A stretch of DNA of 64,000 nt from an uncultured Bacilli bacterium (GCA_934168275.1 CAKPNA010000004.1:49126-113125), one strand, 5' to 3'. Shown: positions 1 to 9,031, counted from the first letter of the stretch. Notes: a model not told the origin generated them from the letters alone. A program made the numbers and translations.

Positions 1-373
1 ATTCCTCCTTTATAATATTCATAATCTCATCTAATCTATTAATATTCTTACTTAAATATAAATATCCTACTAAACACTCAAAACCTGTTGACTTCTTATA
101 AGTTATTATATCAGTATTTTTTGGATGACTATCTCTTTTATAATTTCTTCCTCTTTTAACTATATTTACTTCTTCTTCACTTAAATAATTATTATTAACT
201 AAATAATCTAATATCTTAGCTTGACTTTTTGCAGATACATATTTAATAGCTTCTTTTTGTAAATCAACAACATATACTATTCCTTTACTAATTAAATATT
301 CTCTAATATATACTTCATATACACTATCTCCCAAATAAGCTAAAGTAATAACATTCATACTATCGATATTCAT
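1..373 (-). CDS. mrnC: Mini-ribonuclease 3 (partial, 3' end off window)
   Basis: About 124 codons are visible, running off the left edge with only the last few residues missing. The protein has the RNase III-like catalytic core of Mini-III: an early LAYLGDSVYE segment, RGRN followed by a PKN turn, and TGFECLVGYLYL near the end. In the family it processes 23S rRNA precursor ends and lacks a dsRNA-binding domain, which fits this short length. The start is taken as ATG at 373 because an AGGGTG ribosome site lies just upstream; ATG at 379 is the alternative. In Bacilli it usually sits between cysS and rlmB, so rlmB may lie beyond the left edge (inference). Confidence 0.88.
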   Translation of the reverse strand, partial: MNIDSMNVITLAYLGDSVYEVYIREYLISKGIVYVVDLQKEAIKYVSAKSQAKILDYLVNNNYLSEEEVNIVKRGRNYKRDSHPKNTDIITYKKSTGFECLVGYLYLSKNINRLDEIMNIIKEE

Positions 374-407
374 ACTCATCACCCTATATCAATTGTACCA
401 CATATAC

Positions 408-441
408 AAAAAGAACTCTATAGAAAATACTCTATAAAGTT
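408..441 (-). terminator. Intrinsic terminator after the surface protein gene
   Basis: An 11-bp stem (AACTCTATAGA at 414-424 with TCTATAAAGTT at 431-441, one G-U pair) has a 6-base loop and is followed on the minus strand by CTTTTT. It separates the surface protein gene from mrnC. Confidence 0.75.
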
Positions 442-452
442 CGATATAATAA

Positions 453-2279
453 TCAGCCTACTATATAAGGCGACGCTGATGTACCATTGCCACTTGATAA
501 TACTGTGCCTTTCTTTAAAGATATTGAAGGTCTTACACCATTTGACCCTGCTACTTCAGCAGAGCCAAACCCTCCAGATGAATATAAATCGTATTTAAGA
601 GCATTCTTGTAGTTGAAATTAAACGAAGACATTGTCCAATTACTAGTTTCATTATATAAATAATATTTTGTATTATACTGTCCTACCATTCCACCTGCAT
701 AAGTCATTTCTTCAGCAGTAATCATACCTACTGGATATGTTAATGCTCCATTACCGTTATCTGTATTAACCGTAAACTTGTCTGTTTGTCTTAGACACAC
801 TAATGTAGGTTTTCCGTTTAATAATCTTTTATGGCTATTAAAATGCAACCATATATCATAATTACTGTAATCTTTATTCCAGCCACTGGTATCAAAATTA
901 TAATATATTCGGTCATCACAAAAGCCTGTATCTTCTAACTGTGATGTATAACTTGTCATATTACTTTTATACCATATATCTATATTATTTTTAATGGTCG
1001 AATCTTTAACATTAATATTACCTTCAAACATTTCATTTAATAAATCAATTGGCTTTTTACCATCTGTTAATGTAAAATAGTAAGCATATTTATCTACACT
1101 ATAAATACCGTGTATATAACTTACACTTTGACAACTGGCACTTGAACTAAAGCAAGTATAATGATATTTGCTTGTATAGTTACTATATTCAGTTCCCCAA
1201 TTGCTTGGGCTGGTTAATGTTTTAGTATCTGTCAAAACATATTTACCTGTGGTTGCATCATATGTGGCATCATTGCCAAATACAATATTCCCACTCAATG
1301 TTGTAATGTCCTTACTGTTTGCTGTATATACAGCGTTATACATATATCCTATATATGCTGGTGAATTAGAACTTGTGTTAAATTGAACTTTGCCTATTGT
1401 TGTTGCTTCACCCGTATTGTTGCATTGTCCATTAGAAGATACTCCATCATAAATTAGCTTTACTCCACCTGTTTCAGTAGTTCTTACTATTCTCCAACAG
1501 AAGTTTGCAAATATAACATGATTATTATCTACTGCACCTCTGTAATAATATACTGGAACGTTGTTTTCTGTTGAAGTTGTTGTATATATTCCATTAGTCC
1601 CATCATCACTTGATTGTTTACCAAAATCTATTCTAGTATACTTATCTGCACTACTCTTTATCTTATAAAATAGTGTATTTGTACCATTACCATCCTCATA
1701 ACCATAATCTATTGGTAAATTAGGGTTATTACTAGAAGTGCCTTTCATATTAACTGATATACTGCCTGATAAGTTTTGCATTTCTGTTTCATCTAACCAG
1801 ATATATAAGTAATATGTTTTAGTATAAGTATTTCCTGAGTTAGTTATATTATCATAATCATTTTTTATTAACCATACTTCATCTCCAGCTGACTTATTCT
1901 TGAAACTACCACTTGCTACTATATCCTGAGTGCAACTACTTGCATTAGTAGATAATACATATCGCATAGTTTCTCTTCGCAAGTCACTACTTAATGTAGC
2001 AATATTCATACCAACACTAAATGATACTTTACCACCAGAAGTATTAACTGCGCTTGCCCTAATAATTTTTCTTATGGAATAACTGCTAGTACACTTGGCT
2101 GGCATAAAAGATACATTTTCATTCCCACCGCCATCAATAGTCATCGTTAAATTACCTGATTTAATTTGAGTAATATTTGTTGCGGTCATGCTTGTAGTAA
2201 AATAAGCAAAAGTTCCTCCTATACTTAAAAATATTATTGATAAAGCAAATAATGTTATATATAATTTCTTATCCTTCAT
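453..2279 (-). CDS. Surface protein with SipW-type signal peptide
   Basis: 608 residues. Residues 1-30 form a signal segment with the pattern IGGTFAYFT typical of SipW-dependent signal peptides, the class used by TasA/camelysin-like exported proteins. The rest is Asn/Thr/Ser/Tyr-rich with scattered cysteines, and it ends in a VRPSISLKKGTV segment followed by an SGNGTSASPYIVG tail, which I associate with cell-surface proteins of uncultured gut Bacilli. No sipW signal peptidase is in the window. Function is unknown; surface or matrix display is inferred from the signal peptide. The ATG at 2279 follows AAAGGA, but only 24 bases separate it from a strong upstream terminator, so expression must come by readthrough (see 2304-2357). 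The gene ends in TGA. Confidence 0.75.
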   Translation of the reverse strand: MKDKKLYITLFALSIIFLSIGGTFAYFTTSMTATNITQIKSGNLTMTIDGGGNENVSFMPAKCTSSYSIRKIIRASAVNTSGGKVSFSVGMNIATLSSDLRRETMRYVLSTNASSCTQDIVASGSFKNKSAGDEVWLIKNDYDNITNSGNTYTKTYYLYIWLDETEMQNLSGSISVNMKGTSSNNPNLPIDYGYEDGNGTNTLFYKIKSSADKYTRIDFGKQSSDDGTNGIYTTTSTENNVPVYYYRGAVDNNHVIFANFCWRIVRTTETGGVKLIYDGVSSNGQCNNTGEATTIGKVQFNTSSNSPAYIGYMYNAVYTANSKDITTLSGNIVFGNDATYDATTGKYVLTDTKTLTSPSNWGTEYSNYTSKYHYTCFSSSASCQSVSYIHGIYSVDKYAYYFTLTDGKKPIDLLNEMFEGNINVKDSTIKNNIDIWYKSNMTSYTSQLEDTGFCDDRIYYNFDTSGWNKDYSNYDIWLHFNSHKRLLNGKPTLVCLRQTDKFTVNTDNGNGALTYPVGMITAEEMTYAGGMVGQYNTKYYLYNETSNWTMSSFNFNYKNALKYDLYSSGGFGSAEVAGSNGVRPSISLKKGTVLSSGNGTSASPYIVG

Positions 2280-2303
2280 AAACGTACATCCTTTCTTTGC
2301 AAT

Positions 2304-2357
2304 AAAAAAAACTACGATAAAAAGAGTCTAATCTCTTAAACTCTCTGTATCGTAGTT
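2304..2357 (-). terminator. Terminator/attenuator before the surface protein gene
   Basis: On the minus strand a perfect 10-bp stem (AACTACGATA at 2357-2348 with TATCGTAGTT at 2319-2310) is extended, after one mismatch, by a 7-bp inner stem with a 12-base loop, then a run of T. It is a strong intrinsic terminator 24 bases before the surface protein ATG, too close for another promoter. It therefore probably acts as an attenuator controlled by translation of the leader ORF at 2383-2442. Confidence 0.8.
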
Positions 2358-2382
2358 ATTATCTTTTAAACAAACAAGTGTA

Positions 2383-2442
2383 TTATTTAGCCCCCCCCCC
2401 AAGTAAACTTAGGGTTAACATGTCATTACAACTTTTTCTCAT
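2383..2442 (-). CDS. 19-residue leader peptide containing a G10 tract
   Basis: A short ORF starts with ATG at 2442, preceded by AAAGGAG nine bases upstream, and encodes MRKSCNDMLTLSLLGGGAK before TAA. The three glycines come from a run of ten G (2400-2391 on the minus strand). With nine G the frame instead continues for 21 more codons, through the 5' arm of the terminator, and stops at TAG (2330-2328) in the hairpin loop. With eleven G it stops at once. This fits a length-variable leader that controls the downstream terminator. An independent peptide function cannot be excluded. Confidence 0.55.
   Translation of the reverse strand: MRKSCNDMLTLSLLGGGAK
2391..2400 (-). repeat. Homopolymer tract of ten G (candidate phase-variable tract)
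   Basis: Ten consecutive C on the plus strand read as ten G in the leader ORF. Such tracts in AT-rich DNA are prone to slipped-strand length change, and the length decides the frame of the leader. Sequencing error in the run is possible. Confidence 0.7.
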
Positions 2443-2485
2443 AATTATTAACTCCTTTCTACTTAGGAAGAAATACTTTATTTGT

Positions 2486-2563
2486 TTATTTTCTTACCAT
2501 AATTAAATTGATTCCATTAACTGATCCCATTAACTTAACTGTATCATTACTTAATCTTGACAT
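2486..2563 (-). CDS. Possible 25-residue ORF in the surface gene leader
   Basis: An ORF from ATG 2563 to TAA 2486 lies between the promoter and the leader peptide and would give a 25-residue peptide starting MSRLSNDTVKLMG. No good ribosome site is visible. The DNA contains a near-direct repeat (GTTAATGGGATCA, then GTTAATGGAATCA). It may be a chance ORF within a structured leader. Confidence 0.2.
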   Translation of the reverse strand: MSRLSNDTVKLMGSVNGINLIMVRK

Positions 2564-2615
2564 ATTATTATAAATAAACATATGGAATCTACTTTATATA
2601 TTTATCTACTATTAA

Positions 2616-2644
2616 AGTATAGCACACCTATATCTATTTGTCAT
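2616..2644 (-). promoter_or_regulatory. SigA-type promoter for leader and surface protein
   Basis: ATGACA (-35, 2644-2639), a 17-base spacer and TATACT (-10, 2621-2616) with an upstream TG (extended -10). It lies just past the PFOR stop and would give a leader of about 170 bases before the leader peptide. Confidence 0.65.
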
Positions 2645-2660
2645 TACTTTTTTATTATAA

Positions 2661-5600
2661 TTATTTATCTTCACTTAAACTCTTATAATAATTATATCTA
2701 TCTATTGCCCATTCTTTTTGTTTCTCTAATAACTCATTAGCCTCATCTTTATTTACTAATTTTAAACTAGCATATCTATTCTCTGTCATTAAGAATTCAT
2801 CATATTTATTAAAGTCAACATCATAACTATCAAATGTAAATTTCTTAGTACTAGGATTATATCTAAAACATAATGAATAACCACATTCTCCTGCTAAACG
2901 AGCATTATCAATACTATGTTCCATACCAGTCTTTATTCCATGCTCAATACAAGGGGCATAAGCAATAACTAAAGATGGTCCATTATATAAAGAAGCTTCT
3001 TTTAATACCTTTAAATATTGTTCTTTATTATAACCAAGATTAACTGATGCTACATATACATGAGGATAACACATAGCCATTCTTGCTAAATCTTTCTTGT
3101 AATTAGTCTTACCTGTTGATGTAAATGATGCAATAGAACCTATATTACTAGACTTTGAAGATTGCCCTCCGGTATTGGAATATACTTCAGTATCAAGTAC
3201 TAATATATTAACATTATTATTAGTACTAATAACATGGTCAATCCCACCATATCCAATATCATAAGCAAATCCGTCTCCCCCAATTATCCACATAGATTTA
3301 GGTACAATATAATCTTTTAATTCTTTTAAAAATGGATGCTTATCATAATCAATACTATTGTATACTTCTAAACAAGTATCATAATCATCAAAATTATCTA
3401 AACACTTACTAAATAATTCATCTTTATTTTCTTCCATATATTTACGAATCTTATTTCTCTTTAAATCAATGCCTAGTTTAATACCTAATCCATATTCAGC
3501 ATTATCTTCAAATAAAGAACTTGCCCAAGGAACAGAATAAGGTGTTGATGGTGAACTAGCGCCATATATTGAAGAACATCCTGTTGCATTAGCAATAATT
3601 AAATTATTATTAAACATCTGTGTTAAGTTCTTAATGTAAGCTGTCTCTCCACAACCGGCACATGCTCCGCTAAACTCAAACTTTGGCTGAACAAATCCTA
3701 AAGACTTAACATTAACAAACTTCCCACATTCATTTAAATTATTGTTAACTAAATAATCAAACTTATCTTGTTTAAACTCATTTCGATCATAATGTTTCAT
3801 CGTTAGTGCTTTATTGCCTAACTTACCCGGACATACATTAGTACATAATCCACAACCGGTGCAATCTTTATAAGATACACTAATTGTATATTTCTTGTCT
3901 CTTGGCATAATAGAGTCTATACCATTTGCTTGATTATTATCTTTATCCACTAAGAAAGGTCGAATAACAGCATGTGGGCAAACAAAAGCACATTGATTAC
4001 ATTGAATACAATTTTCCGGTATCCACATAGGAACATTTTCAGCAATATCCCTTTTCTCATACTTAGTATTACCACCCTTAACAACACCATCTTTTTTATC
4101 TAAGAAAGCACTGACAGGTAGCTCATCACCCTTAAGAAGACCTATCATTTCATCAAATGACTTATCAGTGTCTTCTTCATACTTAAGATTTATCCAATCT
4201 TTATCTACTTTAACTTCATTTAGATGTGAAAGACTCTTATCCACAACTCTGTTGTTAACTTCTACTATATCAGTACCTTTATGACCAAATCTCTTTTCAT
4301 TTTGCTTTTTCATAATATTAGCTATATCTTCATCATTAATTAAACCAATAATATTAAATATACATCTCTCCATACAAGTACTAATCTTATTCTTTAAACC
4401 AAGTTCATTAACTAACTTATAAGCATCTATTGTATATAACTTAATATTCTTTAAAGCCATTAAATACTTAACTTTATTAGGTAAACTATTCACCAAATCA
4501 TTATCACTTAAACTAGTATTTAAAATAAGTGTAGCATTATCTTTTACTTTATCTAAAATATCATATTTATATATATAACTATCTTTAGATATAACTATTA
4601 AACTAGGATTATCTACATAATAAGAAGACTTAATTTCATCCTTAGATATTCTTATATGACTCCTAGTAACTCCACCACTCTTTTTAGAATCATATTGAAA
4701 ATATCCCTGTACATAATAATCAGTATTATCTCCAATAATTTTTATGATATCTTTAGAAGTAGATACCATTCCATCAGAACCATATCCATATATTAAGAAT
4801 TCTACCATATCATTAGGTAAATGAAAACTATAATCAACAGGTATTGATAAATGACTAACATCATCATTAATTCCTACTGTAAAGTTATGATGTAAATTAC
4901 CTAATTCCATACTATCATAAATTGCTTTTATACAAGCAGGATTAGTATTTTTAGAAGATAAACCATATCTACCACCAACTATATTAATATCTCTCTCTTT
5001 TAAAGCTGCTACAACGTCTAAATATAATGGTTCGCCAATAGCAGCACTCTCTTTAGTTCTATCTAATACAGCAATATTCTTAACACTCTTAGGTAATACA
5101 TTAAGCAAATACTTACTACTAAATGGGCGATATAAATGAACCTCTATTAATCCATACTTTTTACCTAAACTATTTAAATAATTAATAGTTTCTTTAATAG
5201 TTTCACAAACACTACCCATAGCCACTATCACATCAGTAGCATCCTCTGCACCATAATAATTAAATGGTTTATAATCACTACCTGCTATAGCATTTATCTT
5301 CATCATATAATCATTAACTATATCGCTAACTTTAGCATAGTCATTATTTCTACTCTCCATATTTTGAAAATAAATATCATCATTTTGTGCCGTGCCACGA
5401 GTATTAACTTTATTATTAGCCATAGCTCTATCCCTAAACTTAGCTAAAGCTTCTTGATTAATTAATTCTTTAACTTTATCCATATTCATTAACTTAACTT
5501 TATTTATTTCATGACTAGTTCTAAAACCATCAAAGAAATGAATAAAAGGAAGACTAGACTCTATTGCTGATAAATGTGTAATACTAGCCATATGATAAGC

Positions 5601-6044
5601 TTCACTAACTGAAGAAGAAGCAAGCATGCAAACTCCTGTCATTCTAGTAGCATAAACATCTTGATGATCCCCGAATATAGATAAAGCGTGAGTCGATAAA
5701 CTTCTAGCCGCTACATGTAATACTGCAGGAAGCATCTCACCTGATAATTTATATAAAGTAGGAATCATTAATAATAATCCCTGACTAGCTGTAAAAGTAC
5801 TAGCAAGTATTCCTGACTGTAAAGCCCCATGAATAACACCGGCTGCTCCGGCTTCGGACTGCATCTCTACAACCTTAACTCTATTTCCCCAAAAGTTTTC
5901 TTCTCCATTGCCAGCCATTGTATCGATTTTCTCCGCCATAGGAGAAGAAGGAGTAATAGGATATATTCCACATAATTCACTAAACTTATATGCTACGCTA
6001 CTAACTGCCTCATTTGCATCCATTGTTTTATATTTACTATTCAT
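2661..6044 (-). CDS. nifJ: Pyruvate:ferredoxin (flavodoxin) oxidoreductase
   Basis: 1127 residues, full length for the single-chain enzyme that oxidises pyruvate to acetyl-CoA and CO2 and reduces ferredoxin in anaerobes. Visible in order: N-terminal pyrimidine-binding domain with GIYPITPSSPMAE (26-38); domains II and III to about residue 640; two 4Fe-4S motifs, CIQCNQCAFVCP (679-690) and CTGCGLCTNVCP (about 728-739); a further CAGCGE; and a C-terminal TPP-binding domain with GGDGFAYDIGYGG and NTGGQSSKSS. It is cytoplasmic and stands alone, not in an obvious operon. The start follows AAGGTGG. It implies anaerobic fermentative metabolism. Confidence 0.97.
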   Translation of the reverse strand: MNSKYKTMDANEAVSSVAYKFSELCGIYPITPSSPMAEKIDTMAGNGEENFWGNRVKVVEMQSEAGAAGVIHGALQSGILASTFTASQGLLLMIPTLYKLSGEMLPAVLHVAARSLSTHALSIFGDHQDVYATRMTGVCMLASSSVSEAYHMASITHLSAIESSLPFIHFFDGFRTSHEINKVKLMNMDKVKELINQEALAKFRDRAMANNKVNTRGTAQNDDIYFQNMESRNNDYAKVSDIVNDYMMKINAIAGSDYKPFNYYGAEDATDVIVAMGSVCETIKETINYLNSLGKKYGLIEVHLYRPFSSKYLLNVLPKSVKNIAVLDRTKESAAIGEPLYLDVVAALKERDINIVGGRYGLSSKNTNPACIKAIYDSMELGNLHHNFTVGINDDVSHLSIPVDYSFHLPNDMVEFLIYGYGSDGMVSTSKDIIKIIGDNTDYYVQGYFQYDSKKSGGVTRSHIRISKDEIKSSYYVDNPSLIVISKDSYIYKYDILDKVKDNATLILNTSLSDNDLVNSLPNKVKYLMALKNIKLYTIDAYKLVNELGLKNKISTCMERCIFNIIGLINDEDIANIMKKQNEKRFGHKGTDIVEVNNRVVDKSLSHLNEVKVDKDWINLKYEEDTDKSFDEMIGLLKGDELPVSAFLDKKDGVVKGGNTKYEKRDIAENVPMWIPENCIQCNQCAFVCPHAVIRPFLVDKDNNQANGIDSIMPRDKKYTISVSYKDCTGCGLCTNVCPGKLGNKALTMKHYDRNEFKQDKFDYLVNNNLNECGKFVNVKSLGFVQPKFEFSGACAGCGETAYIKNLTQMFNNNLIIANATGCSSIYGASSPSTPYSVPWASSLFEDNAEYGLGIKLGIDLKRNKIRKYMEENKDELFSKCLDNFDDYDTCLEVYNSIDYDKHPFLKELKDYIVPKSMWIIGGDGFAYDIGYGGIDHVISTNNNVNILVLDTEVYSNTGGQSSKSSNIGSIASFTSTGKTNYKKDLARMAMCYPHVYVASVNLGYNKEQYLKVLKEASLYNGPSLVIAYAPCIEHGIKTGMEHSIDNARLAGECGYSLCFRYNPSTKKFTFDSYDVDFNKYDEFLMTENRYASLKLVNKDEANELLEKQKEWAIDRYNYYKSLSEDK

Positions 6045-6099
6045 AATCTCGCCACCTTATTCTAATTATATAACCTTACATTTATTTTTACAACAAACA

Positions 6100-6711
6100 C
6101 TAATTATTACTTAATACTAATTTTCTACAATAACCATCCACCTTATCGCCTATATTTATTTTCATGAGCTTACTAGCCTCATTATCACTTATATCATGAT
6201 AATTACTAAATAATCTAATACTTCCATTAGTATATACCACAATATAAGTATTATCATCTAAATAATAAGTACCTAAAACATCGCCTAATTCTTTATCTTT
6301 ATAACTAAATAAAGAATAATATTTCTTATAAATACTTAGAATATATCTAATAGCATTTTTATTTTCATTTACAAAATTACTAATTAAATATAATTCATTC
6401 ATACTAGTATCATAGACACTAAATAATATGTTATTATCGCCACTTAAATGTATATCTACATTATTAATACGAAGCTCAGTTCTTTGATATCTATATACTT
6501 TATCTCTATTATCATAAAATAAAATATGTTTAAATTCTACATCATATGTTATAGGGCTTAAATCATCATATAACTTATCTATTAGAATTCTTAAATCACT
6601 TAACTCTCTAAAACTATTTACAAGCATATGATATATACCATCCAAACTAACATAATTTTTATCACATTCATTAACTTTTATAAAATCATCTATAACTAAC
6701 TGACCACTCAT
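6100..6711 (-). CDS. Hypothetical protein, about 203 residues
   Basis: I do not recognise this family. Start is taken at ATG 6711 (MSGQLVIDDF) because GGAG lies seven bases upstream; a longer reading from 6750 would overlap a TATAAT element. The protein is soluble, with no signal peptide or membrane span, rich in Tyr, Asp and Asn, and has a helical first half (YHMLVNSFRELSDLRILIDK) and a beta-rich second half. It has its own promoter-like region and lies between PFOR and a lipoprotein gene. No function can be assigned. Confidence 0.6.
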   Translation of the reverse strand: MSGQLVIDDFIKVNECDKNYVSLDGIYHMLVNSFRELSDLRILIDKLYDDLSPITYDVEFKHILFYDNRDKVYRYQRTELRINNVDIHLSGDNNILFSVYDTSMNELYLISNFVNENKNAIRYILSIYKKYYSLFSYKDKELGDVLGTYYLDDNTYIVVYTNGSIRLFSNYHDISDNEASKLMKINIGDKVDGYCRKLVLSNN

Positions 6712-6750
6712 AATACACACTCCATTATAAATATAACACAAATTGTACAT

Positions 6751-6781
6751 AAAAAAAAGACTTAACTATTTACAAGTTAAG
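6751..6781 (-). terminator. Terminator of the lipoprotein gene
   Basis: CTTAACT and AGTTAAG form a 7-bp stem with a 7-base loop, followed on the minus strand by TCTTTTTTTT. It overlaps the end of the lipoprotein gene. Confidence 0.8.
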
Positions 6782-7338
6782 CCAGCATCAGTATAATTAC
6801 TTCTTAATGTTGTATAATCTCTATCTAAATTAAACAATACTAAGTTATTATCTGATAATTTATCCATATCAATTGTATAAACAACTTTATATTGAGCAGC
6901 CGAAGTTGTCATAACATCATAAGTAATACCCTCAATATCATCATATCTTGTTTGCGCTAATTTATGTTTATCACTCAAACCTGATATGTCATATATTGTA
7001 TCAACAGTTTCTCCTACTATTGTATCTATAACTTTACCAACAACACCATCAACAACCTCAGGTCTCTCGTTTTTAGTATCTTTATCAGAAGTAGTACCAT
7101 CAGTTCCTGTACCAACACCATCAGTATGATTATCATCAGCATCTTCTGGTTTATTATAATCATATGTAATAATTACTTTCCTAACTTTATTATCTTTATC
7201 ATAGTCAATATCATAACTCATTTTATTAGTAATGCCATTAGTAGTAATATCCGTTGTACAAGTAGTCATTTTCATGTCTTTAGTACCACAACCAGTAAAA
7301 AGAACTATTAAACACATAAATAAAACTAATTTCTTCAT
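6766..7338 (-). CDS. Lipoprotein of unknown function
   Basis: 190 residues with an N-terminal lipoprotein signal: a basic start, hydrophobic core and lipobox LFTGC, so Cys17 is the likely lipidated residue. The mature part begins with CTTDITTNGITNK and a KVRKVIITYDY strand that loosely recalls YehR/DUF1307-type lipoproteins, followed by an Asp/Thr-rich linker (about 65-90) and a C-terminal beta-rich segment (AQYKVVYTIDMDKL). The family assignment is weak; membrane anchoring is well supported. It is a single gene with its own terminator. Confidence 0.7.
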   Translation of the reverse strand: MKKLVLFMCLIVLFTGCGTKDMKMTTCTTDITTNGITNKMSYDIDYDKDNKVRKVIITYDYNKPEDADDNHTDGVGTGTDGTTSDKDTKNERPEVVDGVVGKVIDTIVGETVDTIYDISGLSDKHKLAQTRYDDIEGITYDVMTTSAAQYKVVYTIDMDKLSDNNLVLFNLDRDYTTLRSNYTDAGLTCK

Positions 7339-7407
7339 ATTTCCCTCCTATTCATTAATAATATAGTCAAAATATATTAATTTATAAATAGAAAGTTTTA
7401 CCATTTT

Positions 7408-8778
7408 TTAATATTCACAATTGCCAGGAGTTCTAGGATAAGGAATAACATCTCTTATATTATCAATACCTGTTAAATACATAATAAGTCTTTCAAATCC
7501 CATACCAAATCCTGAATGAACAGTTGTACCAAATCTTCTTAAGTTAATATACCATTCTATTTCTTTAGTATCGATATTTAACTCTTTCATACGTGCTACT
7601 AACTTATCATAGTCTTCTTCTCTTTGTGAACCGCCCATTAATTCTCCAGAACCTGGGACTTCTAAATCAACTGCTGCTACTGTCTTATTATCATCATTTA
7701 ATTTCATATAATATGCTTTTATATCTTTTGGCCAATTTTTAATAAATACTGGTCCATTAAAATAACTAGTTAAATATCTTTCATGCTCTTTAGCTATATC
7801 ACCATCATAAGTTGGTGTAAATTCCCACTTATTATCAGCTTTAAGCAATATATCTATGGCTTCTTTATGATCAATTCTCGCGAACTTAGAATCAATTAAC
7901 TTGATAAGTTTATCTTTTAATCCATTTTCAACAAACTTATCAAAAAACTCTACTTCTTCTTTAGCATTTTCTAAAATATAAGAAACAATATACTTTAAGA
8001 AATCTTCTTCTATATTCATAAGTTCTTCTAAATCACAAAAACATATTTCAGGTTCAATCATCCAAAACTCATTAGCATGTGTCTTAGTATTAGAATTCTC
8101 TGTTCTAAATGTTGGCCCAAAAGTATATATCTTTTTAAATGCGTGAGCAAAAGTTTCACCATGTAATTGTCCACTACCAGTAATAAATGCTTGTTTACCA
8201 AATAAATCTTTCGACATATCAACATGTCCATCTACCATTGGTAAATCATTTAAGTTTAAAGTAGTTAATTTAAACATTTGATCTGAACCTTCACAGTCAG
8301 CTGTTGTAATTAATGGTGTATGTACATATACATAATTGTTTTTTCTAAAATACTCATGAATAGCATAAGCTGCTAAACTTCTAACTCTAAATACTGCTTG
8401 AAATAAGTTAGTTCTAGGTCTTAAATATGCCATACTTCTTAAATATTCTCTAGTATGTCTTTTAGGTTGAATAGGATAATCTTCTGGGCAATCTCCAAGT
8501 AAAATAACTTTGCTAGCCTTTACTTCAATATCTTGTCCAACACCTTCTGATTCAACTACTGTACCAATTACCTTTACGGATGCTCCGATATGATACTTAC
8601 TAATTTCTTCAAAGTCTTCTAAATCCTTTGTATAAACAACTTGAAGACAATCTTGTATTGTACCATCACTTAAAGAAATAAAACCAAAATTAGCTTGTTT
8701 ACGATGATTTTTAATCCATCCACATACAGTTATTTCTTTATTTAAATAATCTTTTGTAAATATGTCTTTTATATCCAT
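7408..8778 (-). CDS. asnS: Asparaginyl-tRNA synthetase
   Basis: 456 residues, the usual length for this class IIb enzyme, which charges tRNA-Asn. The N-terminal OB-fold anticodon-binding domain (1-110) starts ITVCGWIKNHRKQANFGF. The catalytic domain carries motif 2 (TFRTENSNTKTHANEFWM) and motif 3 (GFGMGFERLIMYLTG), and the C-terminus reads RDVIPYPRTPGNCEY, typical of AsnRS rather than AspRS. No T-box leader is seen, although metG in this window has one. A good promoter lies 27 bases upstream of the start. Confidence 0.97.
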   Translation of the reverse strand: MDIKDIFTKDYLNKEITVCGWIKNHRKQANFGFISLSDGTIQDCLQVVYTKDLEDFEEISKYHIGASVKVIGTVVESEGVGQDIEVKASKVILLGDCPEDYPIQPKRHTREYLRSMAYLRPRTNLFQAVFRVRSLAAYAIHEYFRKNNYVYVHTPLITTADCEGSDQMFKLTTLNLNDLPMVDGHVDMSKDLFGKQAFITGSGQLHGETFAHAFKKIYTFGPTFRTENSNTKTHANEFWMIEPEICFCDLEELMNIEEDFLKYIVSYILENAKEEVEFFDKFVENGLKDKLIKLIDSKFARIDHKEAIDILLKADNKWEFTPTYDGDIAKEHERYLTSYFNGPVFIKNWPKDIKAYYMKLNDDNKTVAAVDLEVPGSGELMGGSQREEDYDKLVARMKELNIDTKEIEWYINLRRFGTTVHSGFGMGFERLIMYLTGIDNIRDVIPYPRTPGNCEY

Positions 8779-8805
8779 ACTAATATCATCTCTTTTCTTA
8801 TTAGA

Positions 8806-8834
8806 ATTATACCAAAAACAATATATAAATGCAA
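8806..8834 (-). promoter_or_regulatory. asnS promoter
   Basis: TTGCAT (8834-8829), a 17-base spacer and TATAAT (8811-8806) preceded by TGG (extended -10), just upstream of the asnS start. Confidence 0.65.
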
Positions 8835-8836
8835 TT

Positions 8837-9031
8837 TATTTATTCAAATAGAAATAAATAAATTTGCTTACATTACCTCACAATAATGAATTTTCTGTTT
8901 CATAGAAGCACCTAAATACTTCATCCGCAGACTTAAATTCCGATAATCACTACCGTACTATAATTTAACTTTACAGAAAATATATTTGTTTCTATATTAA
9001 AACAAATATATTTTTAATATAGTAATTATGT
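8837..9031. other. Gene-free stretch with several inverted repeats
   Basis: About 195 bases without a credible gene. It holds a perfect 15-bp inverted repeat (8977-8991 with 9000-9014), a 10-bp inverted repeat near 8837-8862, and between them a segment that folds on the minus strand as nested stems (GAATTT with AAATTC around TCTG/CAGA and GAAG/CTTC). It might be a small structured RNA or stacked terminators. No known riboswitch signature was recognised. Confidence 0.35.

Noticed and set aside
1201..1386. Plus-strand ORF of 61 residues within the surface protein gene
   Set aside because: No ribosome site, and it lies wholly inside a long supported gene on the other strand.
4240..4250. TTATCCACA-like DnaA boxes inside coding genes (also near 19035)
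   Set aside because: Single scattered matches in coding DNA without clustering or an AT-rich unwinding region.
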